Positions 21,331-34,535 of a DNA stretch of 64,000 bases are shown here, piece after piece; the stretch's first letter is position 1; the number at the start of each line of letters is the position of its first letter. The translations under genes were made by a program, and so were the position numbers. This DNA is from Myrica gale (lineage: Eukaryota; Streptophyta; Magnoliopsida; Fagales; Myricaceae), in contig OZ005612.1 in assembly GCA_963930655.1 (NCBI GenBank), positions 7,445,001 to 7,509,000 on the forward strand. The letters are read 5' to 3'. Under the pieces are notes generated by a model. That model was not told where the DNA came from, ran no database searches, and worked only from the letters and a program-made list of their open reading frames with translations.

Positions 21331-21901
21331 TTAGAGCATTCCTAGCAGCCTCTTCAAATTTGGCTCTCTATTTTAATCAAAAAGCACACTTCTCTATTTT
21401 AACTATCAACTTTTAAAAAAAATTCCCAACAGCTTCTCTATTTTAACCATCTATTTTTACTATTCTATTTAAATATTATTTTTCAAAGATTTCTTTATTA
21501 TTTCTCTAACATTTATATTTTTGAATATTCATTTTATCGTAACGGTCATATTTTTGAATATTTATCTTATCTTAAAAAGATCGATTTTTAAATTTTTTAT
21601 TTTACTACATGTTGAAATTTTTTAAATTTTAAGATGGTAAAGTGAACAATAATTTTCTAAAAATAAAAAATAAAAGAAAAAAGAAAAAGAAAAAAAGAAG
21701 ATATATATTAATATTTTAAGATAGTGAGGTGAATAGTGACTCTCTAAAAATAGAGCCACTGTTCAATTCTTCAAATTTTTTGTTAAAATTTGTTAAATTA
21801 GAGAGGCTGTTGAGGAGTATTTTTTTTTTTACTTTTTGATTAAATTGACTCTCTATTCTGACATTTTGGTTAGAATAGAGAGCCTACTAGGAATACTCTA
21901 A
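21331..21901. mobile_element. MITE with GAGCATTCCTAGCAG-type ends
   Basis: Inverted ends: left TTAGAGCATTCCTAGCAGCCTCT, shortened here to its core GAGCATTCCTAGCAGCC, and right complementary to TAGAGTATTCCTAGTAGGC. Both arms then share 'tctctatt' and 'ttaatcaaaaag'. TA or TTA/TAA borders fit a Tourist-type MITE. It is about 570 bp, AT-rich and without coding sequence. Confidence 0.7.
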
Positions 21902-21904
21902 AAC

Positions 21905-22980
21905 TTTATAGTATAAAATAAGATGATAGTTGATAGAACTCCATTATTTGAATTTAGAAAAGACAAAAAAAAGACGCACAAAAAACAATAATTGTTAAAA
22001 ACTACTTTATTTAAAAAAATTTAGCAGCATGATCAGATTTTTAAGAAGTTATCGCATAGTTATGAGACGTGGCAAAGCACATACTTCCCAGTGATAGCCT
22101 TGCCTTTTTCAATCTCATTTCAGTATTTATCTCTTATTTCTCTAAAATGGTTTTTTTTTCAGATCCTCTCAAACATCTATTTTTTGTCTTTCAATCATAG
22201 TACACCACTTTGAAGAGGCCTTCTTAGAGATTTTTTTGTTGATATAATGAGACAAATTCGTTACATCTATCTTTATGTATTGAACTCGAACAGACTAGGC
22301 CTAATTAAGACCTCGGTCAACGAATTTGGCCCAATTGAACAATAGTCCTAGTAATCCCATAATAGACGCCACTTTTAAGACGCCTTCTCGGTACATGATT
22401 TTTTTTTTTGCACTAGACTCGAACGAATTAAGCTTCACTGGAAAACACACTGACCAACTTCGAACGGACTTGGCCCAACCAGATAGTAGTCCTTTGCTTC
22501 AATATTGATTAATCATAAATGGCACTAATTCAACATATGCTCCCAATTCTTTACACGTTATAGATGATTGTGATTGAGGCTTTCCTCGACGAGTAGACAA
22601 AAATTACACGCTTATTGGGATCCTGCAGTAAGTTTTTGCAATAATAAGGTCCAGATCCAATGTGGAAGCCGAGTATTGTTCAGTGACATTAACAACTAGT
22701 GAACTTGTATGAGTTGGATCTCTTCTGACTGAAATTTGCCCGCTCAAACTTCGGCTTCAGAGTGGGGGAACCAGTCCTATCCCCCAAGAATACCATAAAC
22801 CGACTAGTGAATACAGACAACTAATCCTTGACTTTTCCGTCTCCAAACATTTGTGTTACAATACTATACAGCACAAGTGTGGCCGCATGTGAGGGTAGAA
22901 AAAGGAGGTAATAAGAGAAAGCTGACCAAGTTCATGCACTGTTAGATTTTATTGTATGAGTGAGTATCCAAAACCAAGTC
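21905..22980. other. CCZ1 downstream region with a degenerate direct repeat
   Basis: Around 22285-22500 two similar stretches carry 'ctcgaac', 'ttggccca' and 'atagtccttt' in the same order. Otherwise only AT-rich sequence. The part nearest 22990 should contain the CCZ1 3' UTR. Confidence 0.4.
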
Positions 22981-22990
22981 GTCTTTTCCC

Positions 22991-25900
22991 CTAATCCAAA
23001 GAAAAAGCTCCACTGCAATACCTAAATCATTCAAAATCAACAGATGATTATGTTGAACTGTAACATACCAATTTCATAATCAAGACTAACTGCTGTTGCA
23101 ATGGGTATGATTGTAGCAACCTGTCGTCAATGTATTTGGTAATTGCTCTATGCACTCTCTGCAACCATTAGATTTTTCTTCTTTTGTGAAAAAATGTTAT
23201 GCATCCTAAGGACTTCGGCTCCGCGAGATAATTTATGTTGATGAAAACAGGTTGCTCAAGACTTTTCTTTTATTTAAACCAGGCCACCATATTCATACTT
23301 TTTTTAGTTTTTCTGTTTACAGTCAACTTGAGAATAATCGTCTCAAAGGGAAGGATACGAGAAAGACGGGCTACCTGTTGCTGAACTTCTCAAAAGCATC
23401 AGAGGCATACAGAACTGTTTCACCGGCTTTCTCTAGAACCATATAAATCTCCTTCCCTTTTGTAATCCGAGCAATGACCCAAGCATTGTTTTTGGCTCTA
23501 ACACATAGTTCCAAGTCTTTATCACGATCGGCATTTTCCCATGCCAGTTGACCTTTCTCCAAATCAACCTCTTCTCTAACCTTACTTAAGGCAAGCAAAG
23601 ATTCCTGCAAGTCATAGACACTGTAAGTAAATTACTTCATTAAGGTTCAAAATCATCTGATAACAAATCAGCTTTCCTGGAATGAGGTTTCTAAACAGAC
23701 TGGTCCGCATCCACTATCTAAAATTATGTTCAAGTTCCAGGCAACAGAACAAACATTTAACCTCCTATGGAAAGCTAAAGGCTTCACTATTATGCAAGAC
23801 AAGGGTTTTACCATGATGCAACAGGCAACAAACGATTTTAGATGCTATTGCAAATTGACTAAAGATAAGTCTATTCCGGTCAAAGAGTTATGCTGCCTAA
23901 GCTCATACACTGACCACAAGTTTGAGGCCCTAGGCAGCAGCAACAAGCTCCACCAGCAAGGCACTGGAGGCCTCATTGAGAGTCCATTTTCATGCTCTAA
24001 ACGGGTACGATTTGGAAGTAACCTAGCATCATTTTTTGCTCTAACTAGGGGTGGGTACCAGAATTTCGGTTCTGGTACCGGCTTCCGCCAGGAACCGGAG
24101 CCGGACCAGGTAGGCAGCATTGCCTGCCATGCGGAACCGGTAATTCCACCGAAATGCCCAGAATTCCGGTTCAGCAATTTTTTTTTTAACTTCCTGAGTC
24201 TCCCCCCCTCTCAAGATCTCACTCTTGAATTCTCTCTGCTCACCTCTCACTGCTCTCTACACAGTTGAATCTCTGTGCTCTCTCTCTCTATCTTCTCCCC
24301 GTGCCACCTCTCTCTCGTCTCTCTGCCGACCTCTCAATACTATGGATCGTCTGAAAGATTCTACAAAATTTGAAGCAGCAATACACTCGGATGTAAGCTT
24401 CTTCCAGCTGAACAAAATAAGTTGCTTGGTGAAAGTGCTACCTATGGTGGGAGTCAGCTTTTGACACCTTTCAAAGGAAATCAGGACCACATGGTTTGTA
24501 CTTCCCAATCTACAGCTTATATGTTTCCAGTTCTCTTCGTACATTTTTTGTGTTTTTCCATTCTTAGGTGCCATTTGTTAAAATTTAGCATCCTTGCAAA
24601 TCTCAAAAGAAAAACCATTCTAATTATAGCTAGGCAATTTTGCAGGGTCATTATAATTCATTCACTTCCTCACTTCCACAGTTGAGCTTCTCCTCTCTCA
24701 AGAGAAGTATGGTTTCTTGTGTATTTGTTACTTTGGGAAACTCTGCTTCAGCCGGGCATTATGGGCTATGATCCAGGCGGTTTGGGCCCAAACCGCTTGG
24801 TTGCCGGAAATCCAGGTCCAGAATTGCCTGACCGGAACCGGATTCCAAGTTGGACATCTGATTCTTACCAGTACCGGAGGTGGACTACCAGGTCGACCAG
24901 TAGCATCTGTCCCTAAGCAGCAGCAATAAGGCCCTCAGTTTGACACTGAATGCCTCAATATAAAGACATGTTTATGCCAATCAGATGAAAGAAAAGAAAG
25001 AAAAGAGAAGGAAGAGGAATATATAAAGCAATCAGCACGTAGGGAGTTAATGACAAAATATGTGAAACAAGTTCTACATTTCATACATAAACATTTGACT
25101 CCACGACTACCTCAACTAAAAGTTTATTCAATGCTCCTAAACAAACCCAACAAAGGCAAAGGAACGAAATTCGAAAGCAAAATAGAGTGTCTCCTCTTGG
25201 CTCATGTCTCTAACTAAGCAAAAACACATGTAATATATCTTCTCAGTATATTTCCGCTTTAATATACTGAGAAGATAATCAAAGGGGTAGACAATCCTGC
25301 TAAGGAATTGTAGAAGACTTAAGTAGTCCACAGCAGATATTTAAAAGAAATGTCAACTCCTTGAACACCTAAATCACTTACATACTAAAAAACTACTCAA
25401 TTGTTACCAAGCTAATGTAAGAGCTAGATCACATTAGCAAATATTTCTGTTTATCTCCAGTTACTAAAGAAGACCAATTTGCAAATTCATATTGTAAATG
25501 TCAAATCATTATGCAGCCAAGATTCGAGTCTATACAGTGGTTATAATTGTACTTGTTTTAAGTTATTCTATTAATGGGGGAAAATGAGCTTGTTTGGACG
25601 TGCAACCTACATTCCAATGTGACTCAGTCTTGAGACAGAAAATGTAAAGTTCATGATATTCTACTGAGTCACACCCACAGGGAATACTTTTTCCATAAAC
25701 ATAGACCATTGAAGATGAACAATTGATATACCCAAAATGGAAATGAGAAAGTATGAGGTCCTCATCCTCAAAAAAGATGAATACCAAATCAGTCTCACAA
25801 ACCAATAATTATCAACAATGAAAATCTCATTCCAAAATCTTTCATAATGAACGACTCCTAAGTTCCATAGTTAACCATTTAGTAATAGGTTTGTTTTTCA

Positions 25901-28900
25901 TTATCTTCCTTTTAGATAACAATTGCTCTTCAAAATATTGACCCACAAAATTTGATGTCTATGCTTGTTCACCATAAGAACACGACACATTAGCGCAGTT
26001 TCATCTTGGCTTAAGCTATCACATTCTTAAACAAATATGATTTTCCTTGTAAAGCACAGGACCAAGCAAGCATGCTGCTACCAAAATACACAATGCTAGG
26101 ATACTTTACCTTTGTTAGGGTTGTAACCTTTCCTGGTGGAGATGCTCTGGAAATATTTCTGTCACCATCTACTAGTAAATAACGATACCCAATGACATGA
26201 TAAGCATTCTCACCGCCCCATCCTTTTGAAAGTTTCTCTTCAACTTTCAAAAGCTTCAGTGATGCCTGACAGAATGAGCAAGAAGATGAGATTCAGTCAG
26301 TAGATAGACAAGCTTTCTGTGTCTGGATGAATATGTCGGGTAACGGCTTTTCTCTAAACCTTAAGCTGATAAAAAACAGGCCAAGCATTAAAATATTGAG
26401 CCGTTCACAAACTAAACTTATACCTCCTGCTCCCCCTGCCTCTCATGTACAATGCAGAGCAAGAAAGCTGTGAATAAATGCACATAAAGCAGAAAACAAA
26501 AGATATCTTAAAACCAAACAAGATGTTCAACATCTAGCAGGATAACCAAAATAAATATCTAATGTCAAATTGAATTAAACCCCATTCTTAAGTAAAGGTG
26601 TTTCAAGATTATGCTTCTATTATGATATTCTAGTAAACCATTATTAGTAGACAAGGAGAAATCAGAGAAAATAAAAAACTTGAAAATTAGACTCCTCAAA
26701 ATGGACACTCGTCTTGAGATAGGAAAAAAAAATAGAGAAAAAAGTAGGACAGTCGTTGTTGAATGAAGGGGGTACTATTTCTATCGACAATGATTGTTCC
26801 CTAAGTTATGTTAAGAATCGAAGAACACAATGATTACAACTATCTCATCAAGTCATAACATTTTAATTCACTGTGAATTGTTAAACAGCCATGTTCATTC
26901 TAGAAATATGCCAATTCTCAATGGATTGCAGCAACAACATTCTGCTCAGCAATTCAGAATCATTATTTCTTTGAAATTGCTTTGGGAATACTTAATAGCA
27001 TGCTTCTCTGCGCATTCAAGATGTTATATAAGCAATCCAAATGGTATGAGATGAATGGATGTACTATGTTGGATGTTGCTTTTCAACCGTTTTGTCTTCG
27101 AAGTAATAAGAAGTCTATTAAGAATGAAAGGAGGCTAATGTGATGGTTTTCAGTTGTTTATACTCTCAGCAGTTTGCTTAATCCTACTAGGAAACTCTCA
27201 AAACTAGTACTATTATACTCAATAAACCTAGAATTGCTCTTGTAGGTTGGGAAACGGATGAGTGAATTCTTCGTCCTCGTGCACCCTCCCTATATGTAGA
27301 ACATAAAGAACTAATGAGAGAAGAGGAAGGGACACAAGACAGATTCCAACTAAACAAATAAAATAGGCTTCACCAACAACACAGCATTATTTAAGAGAAG
27401 TGTCTCTGAATCAGTTTGGGGGTCACGAGCCCAATTGGTTAGGGTAATAACTAAGGCACAAAATCATTTCAAAAAGGAATACAGAGAGATTCGTTAAAGA
27501 CCAAACAATAATCACTAGAACAGGTAGGGGACTAACATTTTCAAGAACTTGCTGCTTCACCGAATAAACACCTCGCTCCCCATCACGAATGGAGGTGACA
27601 GGAACGATAAGGATTAAGGTAAGGCTCCTATACTGGTAAGCACAGAGATACATTCTCTCCTCCGTCTGCTGGAGACAAATGGTTGGGGTGGCAGAGGTCG
27701 AATTACCAGCATCTGCACCCCATATGTCAGTGACAAGAAAACCATCTTTGCCTTTGGACCACCTGTCTGGCTGTAAAGGCCTTGCAACATTATAATTGTT
27801 ATCTCCACCATGAAATGTATCCCGAGAACCATAAATTTGTTCTGAAACAGAAGATGAGTGGGCTAACATAGAGCCAGTGGCAACTTGAGACGCCGCACTT
27901 CCTTTGCGTAAATAGGACCAAGAGCTTAGTCCAGAGGTTAAAGCACGTGGAGTCAACCTTAAAACAGCATATGTAAATAAGCTAACGGTGTCCACCTGAC
28001 AAAATGTTTACTATGAAGGTTAGAGCAGCAACAAAATTCTTTCACCAATGATCTCTATCAGAATTCTGTTAACAGGAATGTTGTTTAATTACTGAGCATC
28101 TTGTCAACTTTTTGGATTGAAATCTCTCAGATATAATATGAAGATAAAGCACCAAGATCAAATAGGGCTTGAATATCCGTACAGGAGAAAGTGTAGTGGA
28201 AACTAGCAGGTCCTGAAATAAAATCAGCGAGTAGCATGGTGTGTTTCCAGCACAAGATTCTAGCAGCCTGACAAGTGACTGCAAAACAAGATACAATCAT
28301 CACAATTAGGTGAATATTATACTTTGAAGAAACTCTATTAATAAGCGAAAAATCGGTCCAATGAAAACGTTATAGAAAAGACAAACAAACAAAAAAGAAG
28401 ACAAAAAAGAGTAAATGTTTAAGTTCCTCCTTTATGTTTTGGTTGGTGGTTTGCAACTAGGTTAAACCTAAATAAATACATTGATCAAGAAGACTACAAC
28501 AATCGACTGTTACATAAAGTGGCCCCAAAGTTTTACCCAGATATCTGAAAAACTAGTCAATCATACGTTAGATCAACTACAAAAAATGTGATTTGCCTTA
28601 TTCTGAAGACTCTAGCTTTACTTCATTCTTCGATACAAATGAAAGCAAAATGTCAGAATTCTACTGCACTTTAAGAGATTCAAAAAATGCAAGTCTACAT
28701 AGAATGAAATATCTGTTAAGAAACAGAATGACATTTTGATCATTTTAAGTTGCAGTGTGATTTTTGGAAGGCACTCCAACTAAATGATTCATTACTTCAA
28801 CTCTACAAAAGATAAGTTCAATAATAATGAACCAAATTAGTATCCTCAGAAAAATAAATACCAACCAAATTAGCAATGACCTGAAGAAAGAAGAACAGAG

Positions 28901-31900
28901 GGTGTGATGTCACTTTGTTCAATATGAACCCTTAGTGTATGGTAGATGGCATATGACTAAAACATTTATGCTGAACTTAAAGAAAACAGACCACTGGAGT
29001 AGAACAACTGGAGAAAGTATCTGTTGTTTAATCAAACGATATGGATCATTGGAGTAGAACAAATGAAGAAACTATCCGTAGTTTTGAACGTGATGGTGGA
29101 AATAACCATGATGAAAACAGTGGCGAAAATTGCAACTAATAAAGAAAAAAAAATAGTTCCTGTAGATATATACGAAACCTGATCGAATGCTGCTCACAAC
29201 TCATGCAGAAATATTGACACCAGTATTTTTCAGTTGCTATATAGAAAAGGTCACAAAACCCACTACTAAATTTTGGATGACCTTTTCCGCCAGAGCTCCC
29301 ATTTGCAAACATATTAAAATCAATCAAACACAGAAATAGAAATATGAATTAGAAAGAGTTCAAACTATTCATTAGCCAAAATGAAAGCAGGTAAATAATC
29401 ACAGATACCAGAAAACAAATCTTCAATACAAGAGGGGAAATAAAAGAGAAGAACACCATAGTAGTCTAGCAAACACTCTTAAAGCTTTAAGCCACATTTT
29501 AAGTTTATTATGAAAATGCCCATTTGTTTCACTCTCATATTACCAACAAACGTAGTTTGTAAAGACAAACCTGAACTTCAATGGCAGCCTCCCGACTTAC
29601 AGTCAGCATCTGCACAGTTCCACGCTCCTTTAAACAGTCACGGAATGATGGTAATGGGAGTTTCTTGCCAACAAGAAAATCTGCCTCAAAGAGAAAAGTT
29701 ACAAGGTATGAGATATGGCAACTTCAGCAATACTGGGTAGCACAAATCCAATGGGCAACTTCAGCATTACCGCAGCAGCAACTATCCAATGGAGACCGCT
29801 TTTGACATGCTGACAATTAGTGACTGACAATGAAATATTTTGAACCATAGACAAAAGAAATTAAGATTTACGGTAATTTACAGGCATATGGGTGTTTGAT
29901 GATTTACCACTTAGATAATCCATGATGAAAGGGTACAAATGAGATCGAAGTAATCCTCCAGCAGGTTCTTTTGCTAGCATTGCTCTTATGGAGCCATGAA
30001 ACATTAGAAAAAGATAGTGAACTTCTTTAAGAACCTTTTGCAATGCATTGATCCGCCATATAGCTTCTGAATCATTTTTCTCCACTACCTACAAGAAAAC
30101 ACTGCAAAATTTAGAACTACTCTCTAGAAACTTAGGAAAGCTTATAACCGGTGGCATTCAAACGTCATGACACCAAAATTGAATCATCAATCAAGATTTA
30201 TATTCTCCTTTGCTAAAAACACTGTTGATAAACGAGATGTCAGACAGAATTATCGAATTATGATAAACTTGAGGTCATTCTACAAGTCAATGTGATTCTC
30301 ACTCGAAGACACAAGATACAGGCAAACTTTTCATGCGTTTAACCAAATCCACACAAATAGGCCCACTGACAGTGAACCCTCCAAACAGAAGATAATAGTA
30401 TAAGCATCTTATGGTAAGTTACGACCTATTTTAATTAACTAGCAAACAATACCTAATAGGCATATGCCAACTTATTACACTAGAGATGCTTTCCATAACA
30501 GATCTGCAAATGAAATATGAAATCTTAGCATCTATATAGTTCTTTATTGGAAAATTAAATGCATGCTACTAATCGCATATGATAGTAGCAACTGCTTCAT
30601 TAAACTAGTAAGTAGGTATGATAGTTCTAGAAACTCGCAAGAATGTAATAAAAAAAATTAAAAATACGAAACCAAAGAGGTAGCTCACCATGACCATCCA
30701 AATATCTGGTTCTGCCTCATAAAAAACATGAGAGTGCCTCTCTGCTTCTATGACCTCACAAGCAGCCTCGGGTGAAAAAATCCTGTATAAAAAGGGAGTG
30801 TTGCATCTTCAAATTACTAGCAAGAATAAAAAATGCACACATGTTGATAATGAAGGGGTGTGAAAAGGGCCAACTACTTTGGTTTCTTTGTGAGAGTATT
30901 CAAAGGCAAACATGCATGAGTAGAACCTGTCTTATGTTTTTTTTAATAAGTAAGCCAATCTTATTAATAGGAGAAAACCAAATAAACAACGAACACAAAT
31001 GAACGGAGTCACCAGTACAAAAGACTATACTGAAGACTCCTAACATAAACAAGCAAGAAAGCTAAGAAAATCCGGAAATCCCGAAAAGGGAAAACCCAAC
31101 ACCACAGTAGCCCAGAGAAAAAGCGACTGCAAAACACGACCCCTTAAACTATCCAAAGACTGCTCCAAATCTTCGAAGCATCTGTTGTTCCTCTCCCTCC
31201 ACAAGATCCACCAAACAGAAAGAGGATCATTCTCCACACCGCCAAAGTAATAGGATTGTCGAATTTCTTATTCCAACACCTCAACACCACGATCACCCTC
31301 CCAGGCATCACCCAAGAAAGGTTCATAATGCTAAATAAATATGACCGCAACCCGCTAGCCATAGAGCAATGCAGAAAAATATGATCCACAGACTCCCCCT
31401 CACATTTGCACAAGAAGCACCAATCAGTCAAGTAAAGACCCTCCTCTTCAAGTTGTCAATAGTCAAAACTCCCCCTCCGCCAGCAAATGGAACGTCATTT
31501 CGAGGATTTGATGCAGGATGCCCATGGACAACCATCGCCGACCTCGACTTCACAGCTTCCGCGAAAGAGAACCCCCTCTCTCCGCCCCATAGCACTGGCA
31601 GAAACTTGTCTATTCCAAACCGACCCAAGGTGATCAACAACCTCCTGAAAACACTTGGTCAATGCCTTCCATCCAGCTCCCTCTCTACCTTCGGGGACCA
31701 TGACAACCCCTCTCTGGCGCCCTTCTCCGAACTCAACCACTGCAACACATCTCCCCGATTTATTAGCAAATCTTTGTGCCAAAAAGGCCCTAGAGCCTTC
31801 GTTAAACTTCAATACAAAATCCTGATCAGCAGCAGCTCCCAAGAGCTTGCTGGCTATATTAACTAACCAAATAGCCCCATATCTCCCAAGCGAAAAAGTA

Positions 31901-32532
31901 GTAAGAGATTTTCTACTCCACTCCGACCATCTAATAACACCTCTATCACTAACAGTCACCTGGAATCTCTTAGCTTCAACTCGAAAACACCTGTCGAAAC
32001 CCATGCGCTTTACCTTAGATGAGGTTTCCCCTACCCTTGGTTCATCCATATGGGTTCGCTTAGATCTCCTCCAAGTTGGATGTTGATACCTGTCTTTTGT
32101 TTATTAAAGTGAAAGAACAGGTCTCTTACGCTCATAATTATAAATAGATACTCCAATAACATTGTAAATCAATTTTCTATAGAAAAACCCTAAAAGTTCA
32201 TTGCACTGCTATTGTATCAAGAAAATAAAAGCGTGTGTGTGCGTGTGTACGTAGCTTCTCTAGCACAAACTTCTCTCATCAAAAGGAAAACAAAGGAGGA
32301 ACGAGAGGGCAAACAAAAACGGAAGACATCACTCAACCACTCGTACTAACCTTGTAAACGTGATGAGTCCTTCACTCAGCCCGATTATGGAAAGCTGGGA
32401 TGAAAAGGGCAAATCAGAAGGATAGAAAAACAATATCTTGTCCAGCTCCTGTCCTTCTTGCTGTCCCCTTCTCAAATCAAATATACAAAATTTTATGGCT
32501 TCAGGCGGAGCACTAGCAGATGACAGTCCCAT
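22991..32532 (-). CDS. CCZ1: Vacuolar fusion protein CCZ1
   Basis: Nine exons join in phase with GT/AG borders: 32351-32532, 30689-30782, 29908-30088, 29571-29680, 28183-28278, 27537-27995, 26110-26265, 23375-23604 and 22991-23021. The product is 512 residues, about the family length. It starts MGLSSASAPPEAIKFCIFDL and ends YCSGAFSLD. Conserved blocks include the longin core (KILFFYPSDLPFSSQLSIIG), SSWSYLRKGS, SKGKDGFLVTDIWG and VEEKLSKGWGGENAYH. CCZ1 and MON1 form the exchange factor that activates Rab7 on late endosomes for fusion with the vacuole. The gene appears intact even though introns 1 and 7 hold transposon sequence. An in-frame GTG and a second upstream extension exist, but the ATG at 32532 matches the family start. 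Confidence 0.96.
24045..24925. mobile_element. hAT-like insertion in CCZ1 intron 7 (boundaries uncertain)
   Basis: The stretch begins CTAGGGGTGGGTACCAGAAT, like many plant hAT ends, and both margins are rich in CCGGAACCGG-type motifs (24060-24170 and 24745-24900). The composition contrasts with the AT-rich intron around it. The right margin closes with 'gtcccta', but no matching 8-bp duplication was found. The short open frames inside match nothing I know. Confidence 0.4.
30934..32087 (-). mobile_element. Internally deleted LINE in CCZ1 intron 1
   Basis: A 9-bp duplication ACCTGTCTT flanks the element (30925-30933, 32088-32096). On the minus strand it begins with an N-terminal frame (31495-32049) and ends with a LINE-type zinc-binding RT tail (31144-31431, WCFLCKCEGESVDHIFLHC, then VWWILWRERNNRCFED). 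It finishes in an oligo-A run next to the duplication (plus strand TTTTTTTT, 30937-30944). The reverse transcriptase and endonuclease that should lie between are gone. It is in sense with CCZ1. Confidence 0.88.
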
Positions 32533-32544
32533 TCCTTCTTCCAC

Positions 32545-34285
32545 AATTCATAAACCTTGACAGGGAGAAAAAAGAAAGAAAAAACAAGGAAAAAAAAAGG
32601 GAGAGAAATACAGTACGGTAAGCAGCTAATAAAGAAAAATCACAGATAAATAAATACCATCCACATAATGCGGGGAAAGGGGAAATGAAATTCACCGGAT
32701 TTCCCCCATTATTTGTCTAGAAAAGAATAAATATTATCGCAAAGTATCGTATATTTCTTTCCAAGAAGATGCTTGACAATCCTACATAATTGCAGCAAAA
32801 ATTTAACAAACTCATCCAAAATAAAACTTGAGAATGATGACTACGATAATCTACAACAAGATTATTCATCCATATTCGTTTCTAACGTTCCCATATAAAT
32901 CAAACAAGGTAGTGAGAAAGGGCCAACGTTCCATGGTCCTCACTGCGGATGAATTCCACCACGGAAACCATCGCCATTGAAAGCTCGTATCTTCGGATAA
33001 TGAGCTTTCGAACTCGTCAAGGAAAATCAATTCATTCCATACGACACTACGCATCTCACCAAAGAAAACTCAAAAATACGAATGCAAAATGGATACTGCA
33101 GGAAGAGTAGTCGAGCATCACTACGAAAAAGAATTGAAAACTGAGTAGGAAAACTTAACTGACAGTTAAAAAGGTCGAAATCTGAAAGAAATTTATGAAC
33201 ATTACCAGAAATACGAGGGATAATGCTTGCTGATACGGCTGCAGGTTTGAGTTTTTGGGACTGAAACCCGGGGATTCCACTTACAAAGCAACTTGCAATT
33301 CGAGCGAATAAACAACTCCAATTCCAGAAGACAACTTTTTTTATTTTCAGAAGACAATTAACTCATACAACTAACAGGGAAGAGCCCTATTTCGTGGGGA
33401 CTGGAGGGGAATATCATTTGATGTAAGGGAGGAAGTTTCTGAAACGTTGAATGGTAGCTAGGTAGCTCATTCGCGGGATCCACTTGTGGAGACCCTGAGA
33501 GATCTTTGCCCGAGTAAAAATTTACCACTACTGGAGACTAGACATATCTTATGATCTTCCCTTCAATAAAAAAAATTATGTGGTTTTAACAATTTAACGA
33601 AGAGAGCTTTATCACCGACGTCCTCTGTACCTGGACGGTATGCGGGTTGTGACGCTCCCGTGAGGTCAGAGTTTCTCTCGTCGGTAGAGGGAGAAGAAAA
33701 ATGAGGTATTATAAATTTATAAAATACATCTCTTCTTATTCGAAAGATAAATAAAATTAAAGTATTCCGAAACGATAATAAAGACTAAAAATCAATTATA
33801 TTTTTTAAAACCCTCGTTAGTGTGTATTATTCTCGAGGTGCGTTTGCATGGAAAGATTTTACGCTTCTTAAAATTTTAATAAATAAAAAATTATAAAATA
33901 ATCTTTTTCCTCGTCAAATCATTATTTTTTATTATAATAATTATTAAAAATTATTTATCTCTTCACATTTTTACCAAATTCAATATTCTAAAATTTTAAA
34001 CTCTTCGAAATTCTAACACTCAAACACAACTTGGTCAGTAATCCTGTTTTCGAACACAAAAATAAAAGATTTTGGGGTTACTGCTGCCCTGGTGGTGAAA
34101 ATAAAATAGGAAGCAATGAGGCTTTTTCAATCACCCAAAAAACAAAACAGTAACTATTTTTCTCCTTTTTATTTACGAGTTTTTTCCCAGTAATTAATAT
34201 TGTTAATTTCTTCCGGTTGTTATTTTTGTTTGCGAGATGTGTATCAAATTCATTTTTCATAATTGTGGTGCCTAATTGAAATTGC
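32545..34285. other. CCZ1 5' region and intergenic spacer
   Basis: This contains the CCZ1 5' UTR and promoter, whose limits I cannot fix. At 33835-34030 there is an AT-rich MITE-like stretch, listed separately. No further gene is supported. Confidence 0.4.
33835..34030. repeat. AT-rich MITE-like repeat, family B, copy 1
   Basis: Starts near 'gtgcgtttgcatgg', ends near 'taacactcaaacacaactt', and shares 'ttataaaataatctttt' and 'attattttttatta' with 63550-63815. The ends GTGCGTTTG and CAAACACAA are roughly inverted. Confidence 0.5.
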
Positions 34286-34299
34286 TTCAATAATACTTA

Positions 34300-34525
34300 G
34301 GGATAAATGCAAAATCGATCATGTGATATATGCGAAAATCGAATTAGTCCATGTGATAACAAAAATATGAAATTAGTCTTTATGATTTCATTTTCGTTTC
34401 TTGTTAATCCCTCTATTAGGGATTAATTTTATATTTTTGTGAGATCATAGAGACAAAATTTATGTTTTTGTTACCAGATGGACTAATTTGATTTTCATGC
34501 ATAGGAACTGATTTTGCATTTATCC
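34300..34525. mobile_element. Foldback MITE of the 16411-20427 MULE end family
   Basis: Arms GGGATAAATGCAAAATCGATC and the complement of GGATAAATGCAAAATCAGTTC (first 17 bases match). A perfect 10-bp duplication ATAATACTTA lies at 34290-34299 and 34526-34535. It is 226 bp and non-coding. It shares 'cgaattagtcc' with the full-size MULE end. Confidence 0.9.
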
Positions 34526-34535
34526 ATAATACTTA

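Noticed and set aside
32866..33054. Open frame of 62 codons upstream of CCZ1
   Set aside because: It could be a 5' UTR exon or upstream frame, but there is no family similarity and the CCZ1 start at 32532 agrees with the family.
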